Assembly (NCBI GenBank): GCA_029959285.1
Contig: JASCOE010000016.1
Location: forward strand, 1 to 64,000
From: Flavobacteriaceae bacterium PS02337
GTDB taxonomy: Bacteria; Bacteroidota; Bacteroidia; Flavobacteriales; Flavobacteriaceae
Direction of reading: 5' to 3'
Length of the DNA: 64,000 bases
Shown one piece after another: positions 25,232-34,957 of this stretch. Below the pieces are notes generated by a model. It was not told the origin of the DNA and ran no database searches. It saw only the letters and a list, made by a program, of their open reading frames with translations. The first letter of the stretch is position 1, and every line of letters starts with the position of its first letter. A program made the position numbers and the translations under genes.

Positions 25232-27112
25232 TTATTTGACTTCTTCGAATTCAACGTCTTCAACATTGTCTCCAGATTGCTCTTGTTGTGGAGCAGCTTG
25301 TTGACCTTCACCACCTTGAGCGTACATTGCTTCTGTAGCTGTTTTCCAAGCTGCATTTACATTGTCTAATCCTTTTTGGATTGCCTCAAGATCTTGAGAT
25401 TGGTGAGCGAATCTTAATTCAGTTAAAGCAAATTCGATAGCTGTTTTTTGATCGTCTGTTAATTTATCTCCCAATTCTTTCAATTGACTTTCAGTTTGGA
25501 AAATAGTACTATCAGCTTCGTTCAATTTCTCAGCTCTTTCTTTAGCTATTTTGTCAGCATCAGCGTTAGCTTCAGCATCTTTTTTCATTTTTTCGATTTC
25601 TTCAGCTGTTAATCCAGAAGAAGCTTCGATACGGATATCGTGAGATTTTCCTGTTCCTTTATCAGTTGCAGAAACTTTGATGATACCATTAGCATCGATA
25701 TCGAAAGTAACTTCGATTTGAGGAACTCCTCTTGGTGCTGGTGGAATACCATCTAAGTGGAAACGACCGATAGTTTTGTTATCAGCAGCCATTGCTCTTT
25801 CTCCTTGTAATACGTGGATTTCAACAGATGGTTGAGAATCAGCAGCAGTAGAGAATACTTGAGATTTTTTAGTTGGAATAGTTGTGTTAGACTCGATTAA
25901 TTTAGTCAATACACCACCCATAGTTTCGATACCTAAAGAAAGAGGCGTTACGTCAAGTAACAATACATCTTTTACATCTCCAGATAAAACTCCACCTTGA
26001 ATAGCAGCTCCAATAGCAACAACCTCATCAGGGTTAACACCTTTAGATGCTTTTTTACCGAAGAATTTTTCAACTTCGTCAGCAATTCTTGGCATACGAG
26101 TAGAACCTCCAACAAGGATAACTTCGTCGATATCAGATGTAGATAAACCTGCATCTTTTAATGCTTTAGCAACTGGCTCCATAGAACGTTTTACTAAAGT
26201 ATCAGATAATTGCTCAAATTTAGCTCTAGATAATTTTTTTACTAAGTGTTTTGGTCCAGAAGCAGTAGCAGTTACGTATGGTAAGTTGATTTCTGTTTCA
26301 GCAGAAGATGATAATTCAATCTTAGCTTTCTCAGCAGCTTCTTTTAAACGTTGCAATGACATTGGATCTAAACGTAAATCAATACCTTCTTCAGATTTGA
26401 ATTCGTCAGCTAACCAGTCAATAATAACTTGGTCAAAATCATCACCACCTAAGTGAGTATCACCATTTGTAGATAATACTTCAAATACACCGTCTCCCAA
26501 TTCAAGAACAGAGATATCAAAAGTACCTCCACCTAAATCGTAAACAGCAATTTTTTGATCAGTTCCTTTTTTATCTAATCCGTAAGCAAGTGCAGCAGCA
26601 GTTGGCTCGTTGATGATACGCATAACTTTAAGACCTGCAATTTCACCAGCTTCTTTAGTAGCTTGACGTTGCGCATCGTTGAAGTAAGCAGGAACAGTAA
26701 TAACTGCTTCAGTTACAGTTTGACCTAAATAGTCTTCAGCAGTTTTTTTCATTTTTTGAAGTGTCATTGCAGACAATTCTTGAGCAGTGTATAAACGACC
26801 GTCAATATCCACACGTGGAGTATTGTTGTCACCTTTTACTACACTGTAAGGAACTCTTTTTGCTTCTTCAGTAGTTTCAGCAAAAGTGTGTCCCATAAAA
26901 CGTTTAATAGAAGCAATCGTTTTTGTAGGATTCGTTACTGCTTGTCTTTTTGCAGGATCACCTACTTTAATTTCTCCACCTTCAACAAAAGCGATGATAG
27001 ATGGTGTAGTTCTTTTTCCTTCTGCGTTAGGGATAACAACTGCTTCGTTACCTTCCATTACAGAAACACAAGAGTTCGTCGTACCTAAGTCAATTCCGAT
27101 TATTTTACCCAT
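25232..27112 (-). CDS. dnaK: Chaperone DnaK (Hsp70)
   Basis: The product has 626 residues, the usual length. The nucleotide-binding domain starts '[20 protein letters not shown]', with '[20 protein letters not shown]', '[18 protein letters not shown]' and '[17 protein letters not shown]'. The substrate-binding domain has '[20 protein letters not shown]', and the C-terminus ends '[12 protein letters not shown]', matching the EEVD-like acidic tail of bacterial DnaK. It folds and protects proteins together with DnaJ and GrpE, which are not in the window. A candidate sigma-54-type promoter lies about 40-65 bases upstream (27162-27178), and a cluster of TGACA/TGTCA pentamers lies beyond it. A strong terminator follows the gene, so it is transcribed alone. 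Confidence 0.98.
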   Translation of the reverse strand: MGKIIGIDLGTTNSCVSVMEGNEAVVIPNAEGKRTTPSIIAFVEGGEIKVGDPAKRQAVTNPTKTIASIKRFMGHTFAETTEEAKRVPYSVVKGDNNTPRVDIDGRLYTAQELSAMTLQKMKKTAEDYLGQTVTEAVITVPAYFNDAQRQATKEAGEIAGLKVMRIINEPTAAALAYGLDKKGTDQKIAVYDLGGGTFDISVLELGDGVFEVLSTNGDTHLGGDDFDQVIIDWLADEFKSEEGIDLRLDPMSLQRLKEAAEKAKIELSSSAETEINLPYVTATASGPKHLVKKLSRAKFEQLSDTLVKRSMEPVAKALKDAGLSTSDIDEVILVGGSTRMPRIADEVEKFFGKKASKGVNPDEVVAIGAAIQGGVLSGDVKDVLLLDVTPLSLGIETMGGVLTKLIESNTTIPTKKSQVFSTAADSQPSVEIHVLQGERAMAADNKTIGRFHLDGIPPAPRGVPQIEVTFDIDANGIIKVSATDKGTGKSHDIRIEASSGLTAEEIEKMKKDAEANADADKIAKERAEKLNEADSTIFQTESQLKELGDKLTDDQKTAIEFALTELRFAHQSQDLEAIQKGLDNVNAAWKTATEAMYAQGGEGQQAAPQQEQSGDNVEDVEFEEVK

Positions 27113-27161
27113 TTTTTATATATTTAATTTTTGATTTAATTTTATAACTCAGGTGGCATAA

Positions 27162-27178
27162 GTCAATCTTTGTGCCAA
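27162..27178 (-). promoter_or_regulatory. Candidate sigma-54-like promoter of dnaK
   Basis: On the minus strand TTGGCAC, five bases, TTGAC resembles the -24/-12 consensus TTGGCAC-N5-TTGC, differing at the C of GC. A start about 12 bases further on would give a 40-base leader. The match is imperfect. Confidence 0.35.
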
Positions 27179-27198
27179 TATAAAAAACTAAATAAAAT

Positions 27199-27301
27199 TG
27201 TCAGTTTTACTGTCTAGGGGTTTAAATCAATCTGACAACATGACATTTTAAACAACTGACAGATATGGCACAACGTTTAATAACTGTCATTATTTATGTC
27301 A
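27199..27301. promoter_or_regulatory. Cluster of TGACA/TGTCA pentamers upstream of dnaK
   Basis: Six copies of TGACA or its complement lie at 27199, 27233, 27241, 27257, 27285 and 27297, all in the 190 bases ahead of dnaK. This may be an activator-binding region; it could also be chance in AT-rich DNA. Confidence 0.35.
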
Positions 27302-27531
27302 AGATAATCAGCATTCATTAATTTATAATTAAAATTTAAAACAATATTTATTGCATTAAAACCGATATTCATTTTTTCTGAAAAATATATTATTAAGTAT
27401 AATATTCTATTTTTACAATCGCTAAAAAATCATCTTTTATATTGCTTTCCTAAAATTGAAATAATAATTTTCTGCCAGTCAGTAACTTTTTTTCAAGTCA
27501 CATATTTCGAAACAGCAAAAAGCACAATGCA

Positions 27532-28284
27532 ATGAAGAAAAAAATAATCAAAATCTTAAAAACATTCCTTCCTTACGGTGTCATTGTTTTAAAGAGAAAA
27601 TATATCACTAATAAAAAGAAAGAATATGTATTTGATGTAATTTTTAGCGTTGGAAATTTCTGTCGTCCTGCAGAATATCTAAAAGAACATGAATTGAGAT
27701 TATGCGCAAATCCGTTAGATTGGATGATGTTATATTCTCTGGAGACTGTCGTTCATTTATATCAATCAAAATTTAATGATTTTTTCACTGAATTTTCAGC
27801 AGATCAACAAAAACCTAATTGGTTTATCGATATTAAAAATAACATTACTTCTATTCATTATAAAGATATTGGACAAGATGATCAATCGTTTAATATTATG
27901 ATGAAAAAGCGATTTGAAAAAGTAAACCAAAAATTATTAAAAGCCGATCAAATTTGTTTTATCTCCCAAAGAAATGAAAGTCAAGATACTTTTTCCGATT
28001 TCTTAAAAAAAATGGGAAATATCTATTCCGGAAAAATTACTGTCATAAATATTAAACATAATGAAAAAATAGACGGAATTATTATTCCTGCTAAATGCAG
28101 CAAACATAAAGTTTCAGAAAAACTTGAATTAATTGAATACGAGTTTAATGATGTTCATCCTAATGGGAAAGAAGAAGAAAAAAATCCCGATTTCTGGCTA
28201 GGAAATGTTAATGTATGGAATAGTATTATTGAAAAAATTGCGATTAAAAGAAGTTTTATTTCTTATCTAAAAAGTAAAAAGTAA
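27532..28284 (+). CDS. DUF1796 family protein (papain-like fold predicted)
   Basis: The product has 250 residues. 'YVFDVIFSVGNFCRPAEYLK' followed by 'HELRLCANPLDWMMLYSLET' matches the family whose hallmark is 'SLG..C.PA..L...GLR....PFDW' and that is predicted to be a papain-like cysteine peptidase or a related transferase; the cysteine in 'GNFC' is the supposed active-site residue. No signal peptide is seen, although the first 20 residues are basic and hydrophobic. It stands alone between dnaK (divergent) and the antiporter gene. Its cellular role is unknown; relatives are often near surface-polysaccharide genes, which is not the case here. Confidence 0.65.
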   Translation: MKKKIIKILKTFLPYGVIVLKRKYITNKKKEYVFDVIFSVGNFCRPAEYLKEHELRLCANPLDWMMLYSLETVVHLYQSKFNDFFTEFSADQQKPNWFIDIKNNITSIHYKDIGQDDQSFNIMMKKRFEKVNQKLLKADQICFISQRNESQDTFSDFLKKMGNIYSGKITVINIKHNEKIDGIIIPAKCSKHKVSEKLELIEYEFNDVHPNGKEEEKNPDFWLGNVNVWNSIIEKIAIKRSFISYLKSKK

Positions 28285-28386
28285 CACAGAATTAAAACTA
28301 ATTAATTATTTCATATTAAATGAAAATGCGAATATTTTAAAAATCAGCTGAATTAATTACATTAGCTTTTTTTCTAAATTATAAAA

Positions 28387-29646
28387 ATGGAAAACTACAC
28401 CATCATCATCTTTATATTAGCCATCGTAATTGGAATTTCTGCTTTTGCGGAAAAAGCAAAATTACCCTTTCCTATATTACTTGTTATTGTTGGCATTGCA
28501 ATTGGTTTTATTCCAACAATGAATGAAATCGAAATTAATCCGGAAATTATTTTTCTGATTTTTCTTCCGCCATTATTGTACGATGCTTCTTTTAATATTT
28601 CACCAAAACATTTTAAAACAAATTTAAACACGATAAGCACATTAGCAATTCCACTTGTTTTTCTTACTACATTTTGGATTGCTGTCGTTTCGCATTATAT
28701 GATTCCTGGCATGAGTTGGCCGTTATCTTTTGTACTTGGAGCCATACTTTCTGCTACCGATGCCGTCGCAGCAGTAAATATTACAAAAGGACTTGGAATA
28801 CCCGAAAAAACGCTGACTATATTAGAAGGCGAAAGTCTTATAAACGACGCTTCTGCCCTAGTTGCTTACCGTTTTGCCGTTGCAGCCGCAATGGGCTCAG
28901 CTTTTATAATCTGGAAAGCAACTTTAAATTTTATACTCTTGCTTGGCGGAGGTTTTTTAGTTGGTTTTGTAATGGGGAAAATTCTCGCTTTTATTCTTTC
29001 AAAAGTCCGTAAAAATATCAACGTGACAGTTAGTTTTATGCTTTTAATGCCTTTTGTTACTTATTTAGTTGCAGAACATTTGCATGTTTCTGGAGTAATT
29101 GCTGTTGTGGTTTTAGGTTTAGCAATGGCACGTTTGAGCAATAAAATATTTCCAGAAAATTTAAAAAACAATTCAAAAAGTCTTTGGGACGTAATTATCT
29201 TTCTGCTCAACGGATTAATTTTCATCTTAATCGGATTAAACTTTCGATATATTCTAAAAGATATTGACGACGGAATGATTTTACCATATATTGGTTATGC
29301 TGTCATAATTACGATTGTCGCTTTATTAACTAGAATGGTTAGGGTCTTTTTCCAGAAGAAGAATCTTCAAAAAGCTTTCATTAAAAACAGTTCAAAAAAG
29401 AGAAAAGTTAGCGAACATGCTTTATTAGACACTAAAAACAGTTTTATTATTAGTTGGTCTGGAATGCGCGGAATTGTTTCATTAGCCATCGCTTTAGGAT
29501 TACCAAAATTTCTCGACGACGGAACTCCTTTTCCCGAAAGAAATGCCATAATTTTCATCTCAGTTGCTGTTGTTTTGCTGACAATTGTCGGTCAAGGACT
29601 TACGTTACCTTGGATAGTAAAAAAATTAAATATTAAAGAAGATTAA
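28387..29646 (+). CDS. Cation:proton antiporter, CPA1 (NhaP/NHE) family
   Basis: The product has 419 residues with about 12 membrane helices. 'EIIFLIFLPPLLYDASFNIS' (helix with the amiloride-like motif), 'FVLGAILSATDAVAAVNITK' (the conserved TD/ND ion-binding pair region) and 'LEGESLINDASALVAYRFAV' are diagnostic of NhaP-type Na+(K+)/H+ antiporters; 'SWSGMRGIVSLAIALGLPKF' is the conserved late helix. It exports monovalent cations in exchange for protons across the inner membrane. It is followed after 16 bases by an SRPBCC gene on the same strand. Confidence 0.92.
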   Translation: MENYTIIIFILAIVIGISAFAEKAKLPFPILLVIVGIAIGFIPTMNEIEINPEIIFLIFLPPLLYDASFNISPKHFKTNLNTISTLAIPLVFLTTFWIAVVSHYMIPGMSWPLSFVLGAILSATDAVAAVNITKGLGIPEKTLTILEGESLINDASALVAYRFAVAAAMGSAFIIWKATLNFILLLGGGFLVGFVMGKILAFILSKVRKNINVTVSFMLLMPFVTYLVAEHLHVSGVIAVVVLGLAMARLSNKIFPENLKNNSKSLWDVIIFLLNGLIFILIGLNFRYILKDIDDGMILPYIGYAVIITIVALLTRMVRVFFQKKNLQKAFIKNSSKKRKVSEHALLDTKNSFIISWSGMRGIVSLAIALGLPKFLDDGTPFPERNAIIFISVAVVLLTIVGQGLTLPWIVKKLNIKED

Positions 29647-29662
29647 TTAAAACTTTCAAATT

Positions 29663-30124
29663 ATGACTTCAGATATTCTTTCCACAACGCCAGACTCAGA
29701 AATTGTTACAACACGAATCTTGAATTTCAACCAAAAACTTGTTTTTAAAGCTTGGAGCGATCCCGAACATTTAAAAAATTGGTGGGGACCAAAAGGTTTC
29801 ACCAATACTTTTCATGAATTTGACTTTCGCGAAGGCGGAAAATGGAGTTTTATCATGCATGGACCAGAAGTTGGAAATTATGCTAATGAATGCGAATTCA
29901 TCAAAATAGACAAACCAAATCTGATTGCATGGAAACGTCATTCGAAACCGCTTTTTCAAATTTTGACCACTTTTGAATCTGTTTCAGAAAATAAGACGAA
30001 AGTGGTTTTTAAAATGCTTTTTGAAACCGAAGAAGAATGCCAAAAACTAAAACCTTACGTTGTGGACAAAAATGAGGAGAATTTTGACAAACTAGAAGTT
30101 GAATTATCTAAAATGTATTTATAA
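29663..30124 (+). CDS. SRPBCC (AHSA1/START-like) domain protein
   Basis: The product has 153 residues, a single Bet v1-like ligand-binding domain. 'TTRILNFNQKLVFKAWSDPE', 'HLKNWWGPKGFTNTFHEFDF' and 'GGKWSFIMHGPEVGNYANEC' are the typical AHSA1 N-terminal half, with the tail 'FDKLEVELSKMYL'. Proteins of this family bind hydrophobic ligands or act as chaperone co-factors, but the specific role is unknown. It probably shares a transcript with the antiporter upstream. Length is typical. Confidence 0.88.
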   Translation: MTSDILSTTPDSEIVTTRILNFNQKLVFKAWSDPEHLKNWWGPKGFTNTFHEFDFREGGKWSFIMHGPEVGNYANECEFIKIDKPNLIAWKRHSKPLFQILTTFESVSENKTKVVFKMLFETEEECQKLKPYVVDKNEENFDKLEVELSKMYL

Positions 30125-30215
30125 AAGATTATTTCTTACAAAAAATATATTTTAATGAAATTTGTTTAATACCTTTCAACGAAATTATCATCATCAAAAG
30201 ATCAAAATCAATCAC

Positions 30216-31013
30216 ATGAAAAAAATCATTTATCTAGCCATTCTTATTGCAATGCAATTTTCTAACGCACAAGACAAAGTTGCTAAAAAACCTGAGCGTG
30301 TCATTATAATAAACGATGAAATTGTCACAATGCAAGATGTTGATAAATATGGCAAAGGTGGCTATATTAAATCCATATCAAATGGCGTATCGGAGGAAAA
30401 AAGAAATGAATTAGCAAAGAAATACGGTGACAAAATTGGTGATCGAGAATTTATAGTTGTTGTTGGAATCTATACTGAAAAAGAAAAAATTGAAAGTGAT
30501 CAAAAAAGCGCTTTAGCCACAACAGAAAAGAAACAAGTTTTTACAAAACCTGATGAAACTAAACAGTTTATTTTAAATGTAAATGATAAAGCAAAAGACT
30601 TCAAATTAAAATTAATAGACGGCAAAGAAATAAAACTTTCTGATTTAAAAGGGAAAGTCGTTATTCTTAATTTTTGGGCAACCTGGTGTGCACCATGTTT
30701 GCAAGAGTTTTACGATGTTCCCGCAAAAATTACTGAACCATTCAAAAATGATAATTTTATATTTTTAGCGGTTTCAATAGGAGAAACTGAAAATATAGTT
30801 TCTAAAAAAGTAACCAAATTAAAAGGTGATGGTCTTCATTTTAATTATGGAATTGACCCGGATAAAAAAATATGGAATGATTATGCGGTAAATGCAATTC
30901 CTAAAAACTTCTTAATAGATCAAAACGGAGTTATAAAATTTGTAACCTTAGGAAATATGGATGAAAATCTAGATAATCTGGCTACTGAAATAAAAAAATT
31001 ACTTTCAAAATAA
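30216..31013 (+). CDS. TlpA-like periplasmic thiol-disulfide oxidoreductase
   Basis: The product has 265 residues from the ATG at 30216, which begins a signal peptide ('MKKIIYLAILIAMQFSNAQ'). A N-terminal extension of about 100 residues of unknown fold is followed by a thioredoxin/AhpC-like domain (about 125-262) with the active site 'NFWATWCAPCLQEFYDVPAK', a CAPC motif, and 'AIPKNFLIDQNGVIKFVTLG' containing the cis-proline. It would reduce disulfides in the periplasm. A strong hairpin terminator follows (31025-31073). Confidence 0.88.
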   Translation: MKKIIYLAILIAMQFSNAQDKVAKKPERVIIINDEIVTMQDVDKYGKGGYIKSISNGVSEEKRNELAKKYGDKIGDREFIVVVGIYTEKEKIESDQKSALATTEKKQVFTKPDETKQFILNVNDKAKDFKLKLIDGKEIKLSDLKGKVVILNFWATWCAPCLQEFYDVPAKITEPFKNDNFIFLAVSIGETENIVSKKVTKLKGDGLHFNYGIDPDKKIWNDYAVNAIPKNFLIDQNGVIKFVTLGNMDENLDNLATEIKKLLSK

Positions 31014-31024
31014 ACAAGATTCAT

Positions 31025-31073
31025 AAAAAATGGAGCGAAATTTTTATCAGCAAAAAATTTCGCTCCATTTTTT
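31025..31073. terminator. Intrinsic terminator after the TlpA-like gene
   Basis: A 21-bp stem with core ATGGAGCGAAAT and its complement encloses a loop around ATCAGCA and ends in a T-run on both strands. Confidence 0.85.
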
Positions 31074-31113
31074 ATTCGTAATTTCGATTTCAAATTAAAA
31101 TTACAACTATAAA

Positions 31114-31551
31114 ATGGCTTCATTTATAAAAGAAATATCTTTTCGCTGGTCAGATCTTGACCCAAATTTTCACGTTCGTCACAGTGCTTATTACGATTTT
31201 GGTGCGCAACATCGTATCGAAATATTAGAGGAATTGGGTTTAACATTGCGAGTAATGCAAACACAAGGTTTTGGGCCTGTTTTATTTAGAGAAGAATGTG
31301 TTTTTAGAAAAGAATTAAAACTTTCAGACAAAATTTTCATTCACACAAAAACTTCAAAAATGAAAGCCGATGCTTCTCGCTGGTCGATTATTCATGAATT
31401 TAGAAGAGAAGACGATACACTTTGCGCAACAATTACAGTTGATGGCGCGTGGATGGACACCAAATTAAGAAAACTAGCTTCACCAACTCCAGAAATTGCA
31501 GTTCAAGCTTTATCTATATTTCCAAAAAGCGATGATTTTGTTGGACTTTAA
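31114..31551 (+). CDS. Acyl-CoA thioesterase (hotdog fold, YbgC/FadM-like)
   Basis: The product has 145 residues. 'ISFRWSDLDPNFHVRHSAYY' carries the conserved D-x-x-x-H-V pattern of 4-hydroxybenzoyl-CoA thioesterase-like proteins (Asp as likely catalytic residue), and 'FRKELKLSDKIFIHTKTSKM' and 'CATITVDGAWMDTKLRKLAS' complete one hotdog domain. It hydrolyses acyl-CoA thioesters in the cytoplasm; the chain specificity cannot be told. It begins a run of co-directional genes (31563, 32005, 32875) with gaps of about 11-17 bases, likely an operon. Confidence 0.85.
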   Translation: MASFIKEISFRWSDLDPNFHVRHSAYYDFGAQHRIEILEELGLTLRVMQTQGFGPVLFREECVFRKELKLSDKIFIHTKTSKMKADASRWSIIHEFRREDDTLCATITVDGAWMDTKLRKLASPTPEIAVQALSIFPKSDDFVGL

Positions 31552-31562
31552 AACGTATTAAA

Positions 31563-31988
31563 ATGAGACATTTACTCTCTTTTATTATCATTCTATTCCT
31601 CTTTACGAATTGTAAATTTCGTGAAGAGGATAAATCTGTTGAAGAAACAAACACGGTAAAAGTAGTAAAATCTCCACGAGAAACTGTTCAAGCTTATTTA
31701 GCCGCCACAAATCATTTCGATTTTAACACTGCAAAAGAATTCTTAATTCAGAACAAAAAGAATGCAATGCTTTTGGAAACCATTAAAAAAATGGAAAAAA
31801 GCATTCCAAATGATCAAAAGACGAGATTTCTAGATAAAGAAAAAGACGCGGGTTATTTTGAAAAAGAAATAACAGATTCAACTGCTCAAATTATTGTAAC
31901 TCCAAATAAAAATGTCGTTTCTCAAATCGAATTTAATTTGAAAAAAATAAACGAAAATTGGTTAATCGAATCTGTTGTTTCACGTTAA
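31563..31988 (+). CDS. Small lipoprotein with DUF4878-like domain, function unknown
   Basis: The product has 141 residues. It has a lipoprotein signal with lipobox 'LFTNC' (cleavage before Cys17). The mature part has 'SPRETVQAYLAATNHFDFNT' and 'ESVVSR', resembling the NTF2-like DUF4878 family of small Bacteroidota lipoproteins. It lies 11 bases after the thioesterase and 16 before the MscS channel. Role unknown; a periplasmic or outer-membrane inner-leaflet lipoprotein is expected. Confidence 0.65.
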   Translation: MRHLLSFIIILFLFTNCKFREEDKSVEETNTVKVVKSPRETVQAYLAATNHFDFNTAKEFLIQNKKNAMLLETIKKMEKSIPNDQKTRFLDKEKDAGYFEKEITDSTAQIIVTPNKNVVSQIEFNLKKINENWLIESVVSR

Positions 31989-32004
31989 TTAAAATTTCCT
32001 ATTT

Positions 32005-32862
32005 ATGATCGATTACGTAAAAGACTTTAGAATCGGATTTTTTATTACCATTATAGCCATTACCACTATTCTTTTGGGTGCTTTAACGGATAAACTTTTG
32101 CGTTATTTTTTATATCGAAAACTCAGCGATAAAGATTATGATGTAACGGGATTCAAATTTTTAAAACATCTAATTATAACCGTAATTTATATTCTTGGAT
32201 TTGCTTTTGCCTTAATTCAAATTCCCGAATTTAAAATTATCGGACATTCTTTTTTAGCAGGAGCAGGAGTTATTTCGCTAGTTGCGGGTTTAGCTTCTCA
32301 ACAGGCTTTGAGCAACATTGTAAGCGGTATTTTTTTAGTTATTTTCAAACCTTTTAAAATAAATGATAAAATTACCATCAATAATTTTGTTGGAACGGTT
32401 GAAGATATAAACTTACGTCAAGTAGTTTTGAAAGATGCAGAAAACAACCGAATTATTATTCCAAATTCTGTTATCAGCAACCAGATTATCGTTAACACCA
32501 ATATGCACGATACGAAAAGCTGCAAAATTGTCGAAATTGGAATTGGTTACGAATCTGATGTCGAAAAAGCATTAGAAATCATGAAAGAAGAAATCTCTAA
32601 ACATCCTCTTTTTATTGACACAAGAACTGAAGAAGCTAAAGATCAGAAAACGCCTTTGGTTGTTGCTAGAGTTGTCGCTTTAGCAGATTCCAGCGTTAAT
32701 TTGAAAGCTTGGGCTTGGGCAAAAAATTCGACTGACGGATTTGTTATGTATTGCGATTTGCTTCAAAGCATTAAAAAGAGATTTGATGAAAATAATATTG
32801 ATATTCCATATCCTCAGCGTGTTATTACTTTAAAAAATGGTGATTTCAAAATCCCTGATTAA
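32005..32862 (+). CDS. Mechanosensitive ion channel, MscS family
   Basis: The product has 285 residues. Two N-terminal membrane helices (about 10-30 and 53-72) precede the pore helix and beta-domain: 'FLAGAGVISLVAGLASQQAL' with 'SNIVSGIFLVIFKPFKINDK' and 'VEDINLRQVVLKDAENNRII', the most conserved MscS segment ('IPNSVISNQIIVN'). The C-terminal domain ends 'IDIPYPQRVITL', the usual MscS ending. It releases solutes upon osmotic downshock from the inner membrane. Length is typical for a small-conductance channel. Confidence 0.93.
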   Translation: MIDYVKDFRIGFFITIIAITTILLGALTDKLLRYFLYRKLSDKDYDVTGFKFLKHLIITVIYILGFAFALIQIPEFKIIGHSFLAGAGVISLVAGLASQQALSNIVSGIFLVIFKPFKINDKITINNFVGTVEDINLRQVVLKDAENNRIIIPNSVISNQIIVNTNMHDTKSCKIVEIGIGYESDVEKALEIMKEEISKHPLFIDTRTEEAKDQKTPLVVARVVALADSSVNLKAWAWAKNSTDGFVMYCDLLQSIKKRFDENNIDIPYPQRVITLKNGDFKIPD

Positions 32863-32874
32863 AAAACAACTTAA

Positions 32875-33717
32875 ATGAAATCTTCAGAAATAATTCCGAT
32901 TCAGACTTTACAACTCTTCCCTATTCTGGACACTTTATTAATCAATCTTTTAAAATCATTAACCGAAGAAGAATGGAATACTCAAACTGTTGCTAAAAAA
33001 TGGAAAGTTAAAGATATAGCATCCCATTTATTAGATGGAAATCTAAGAGGATTATCGATTTCTAGAGATCAATATTTTGGAGAAAATCCAGAAAACATTA
33101 ATTCATATCAAGATTTAGTTGATTTTCTAAATCAGCTGAATATGACTTGGACAAATGCTACGAAAAGATTAAGTCCTAATGTGCTTATCAATTTGTTAGA
33201 AACCACAGGAAAAGAATATTACGAACATTTAAAAAATTTAAATCCTTTTGATAATGCTGTCTTTTCTGTAGCTTGGGCAGGCGAAGAAACTTCTTTAAAC
33301 TGGTTTCATATCGCGCGTGAATACACCGAAAAATTCCTTCATCAACAACAAATTAGAGATGCAGTTGGGAAACCAGCTCTTTTTACGAAAGAGTTATTTT
33401 ATCCATTTATAAATACTTTTATTCAGGCTTTACTATATACTTATAGAAATACAGAAGCTCCGCAAAATACAATTATCTCTCTAATAGTTACATCTGAAAT
33501 TGGCGGAGAATGGAGCATTATAAAAAAAGAAAATCATTGGGAATTTATTAATTCTTTTGAAGCTGATTCTACTTCAATTGTAAAAATTAATCCGCAAGAT
33601 GCATGGCTTTTATTTTCTAAAGGAATGACACCAATTGAAGCATTTGAAAAAGTAGAAATTCTTGGAGATAAAGAGCTTGGAAAGACTGCGCTACAAATTA
33701 TTGCTGTAATGGCTTAA
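32875..33717 (+). CDS. DinB-like / maleylpyruvate isomerase N-terminal domain protein
   Basis: The product has 280 residues. 'LINLLKSLTEEEWNTQTVAK', 'KWKVKDIASHLLDGNLRGLS' and 'IAREYTEKFLHQQQIRDAVG' form the four-helix bundle with His residues that bind metal in the DinB/YfiT and mycothiol-dependent maleylpyruvate isomerase superfamily. The substrate is unknown, as mycothiol is not made by Bacteroidota. It follows the MscS gene by 12 bases in the same direction. Full-length for the two-domain members of this family. Confidence 0.78.
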   Translation: MKSSEIIPIQTLQLFPILDTLLINLLKSLTEEEWNTQTVAKKWKVKDIASHLLDGNLRGLSISRDQYFGENPENINSYQDLVDFLNQLNMTWTNATKRLSPNVLINLLETTGKEYYEHLKNLNPFDNAVFSVAWAGEETSLNWFHIAREYTEKFLHQQQIRDAVGKPALFTKELFYPFINTFIQALLYTYRNTEAPQNTIISLIVTSEIGGEWSIIKKENHWEFINSFEADSTSIVKINPQDAWLLFSKGMTPIEAFEKVEILGDKELGKTALQIIAVMA

Positions 33718-33819
33718 TTGTTAACTCAATCACTTTTTTGAGATAACTTTAAGAGTCTGTTTTTTGTTTTTAAAATGCAGAGCGTTAAATTTATAATCCT
33801 TAATAAAAACCGCATTATA

Positions 33820-34809
33820 ATGAAAACATTAAAACTCTTTATACTTCTACTTCCTTTATTTGGCTTTGCACAAGAGCAAAAAATCAAGAATTTAGACATT
33901 AATTTAACGAATTACGAATATCCATTTCCAGTACAATTTTTGGAGTTGAATAATCAACGTCAAGCTCTTAAAATGGCTTACATGGATATTAAACCGTCAA
34001 ATTACAATAATAAAAACATTGTTCTCCTTCACGGAAAAAACTTCAACGGCGCGTATTGGGAAACAACTATTAAAGCTTTAACAAAAGAAGGTTTTCGCGT
34101 AATTGTTCCAGATCAAATTGGTTTTGGAAAATCGACTAAACCAGATCATTTTCAATATACTTTTCAGCAATTAGCAGAAAATACTAAAAAGCTTTTAGAT
34201 CATTTAGGAATTCAAAAAACAACTGTTTTAGGGCATTCTATGGGTGGAATGTTAGCAACTCGTTTTGCATTGATGTATCCAGAAATGACTGAAAAATTGG
34301 TTTTAGAAAACCCAATTGGATTGGAAGACTGGAAATTAATTGTTCCTTACAAACCGGTTGATTGGTGGTATGAATCGGAATTGAAACAAAATTACGAAGG
34401 CATCAAAAAATACCAAATGTCCAATTATTATGACGGAAAATGGAATGCCGATTATCAAAAATGGGCAGAACTTGGAGCAGGCTGGACAACCGCGCCAGAT
34501 TATAATAAAGTGGCTTGGAATTCTGCTCTTCTATACGACATGATTTTTACACAGCCTGTTTTGTATGAATTTAAAAATATTAAAAGTCCGACGCTTTTAA
34601 TTATCGGAACCAGAGATAAAACTGCTTTAGGAAAACCATTAGTTTCAACTGAAGTTCAGAAAACAATGGGAAATTATGCCGAATTGGGTAAAAAAACACA
34701 AAAAGCTATTCCAAATTCTAAATTAGTAGAAATTTCAAATACAGGACATTTGCCACATATCGAATCTTTTGATCCATTTATAAAAGCATTAATTGTATTT
34801 TTGAAATAA
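33820..34809 (+). CDS. Exported alpha/beta hydrolase
   Basis: The product has 329 residues from the ATG at 33820, which starts the signal peptide 'MKTLKLFILLLPLFGFAQ'. The alpha/beta-hydrolase core shows 'NIVLLHGKNFNGAYWETTIK' (oxyanion HG), 'RVIVPDQIGFGKSTKPDHFQ', the nucleophile elbow 'TVLGHSMGGMLATRFALMYP' (G-H-S-M-G), and the catalytic His in 'ISNTGHLPHIESFDPF'. It is probably a periplasmic esterase or hydrolase; the substrate is unknown. An AATTCGTG repeat element follows (34842-34920). Confidence 0.88.
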   Translation: MKTLKLFILLLPLFGFAQEQKIKNLDINLTNYEYPFPVQFLELNNQRQALKMAYMDIKPSNYNNKNIVLLHGKNFNGAYWETTIKALTKEGFRVIVPDQIGFGKSTKPDHFQYTFQQLAENTKKLLDHLGIQKTTVLGHSMGGMLATRFALMYPEMTEKLVLENPIGLEDWKLIVPYKPVDWWYESELKQNYEGIKKYQMSNYYDGKWNADYQKWAELGAGWTTAPDYNKVAWNSALLYDMIFTQPVLYEFKNIKSPTLLIIGTRDKTALGKPLVSTEVQKTMGNYAELGKKTQKAIPNSKLVEISNTGHLPHIESFDPFIKALIVFLK

Positions 34810-34841
34810 AAACCTTTTTTTTATTTGTCACATTTTTTCGA

Positions 34842-34920
34842 CACGAATTTCACGAATTTGCACTAATTAATTTTCTGCATTTTTTAAATAAAAAATTCGT
34901 GAAAATTCGTGAAATTCGTG
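34842..34920. repeat. Intergenic inverted repeat of the AATTCGTG family
   Basis: CACGAATTTCACGAATTT (34842-34859) and its exact complement (34903-34920) form a long hairpin. The same words recur at 38325-38382. The element sits between genes and may also terminate transcription. Confidence 0.7.
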
Positions 34921-34957
34921 GCAGACTAATTATTAACTAATCTAAAAATTGAAAAAC

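Noticed and set aside
27532-28284. Glycosyltransferase near dnaK
   Set aside because: The 'FSVGNFCRPAEYL...PLDW' pattern fits DUF1796, not a glycosyltransferase fold.
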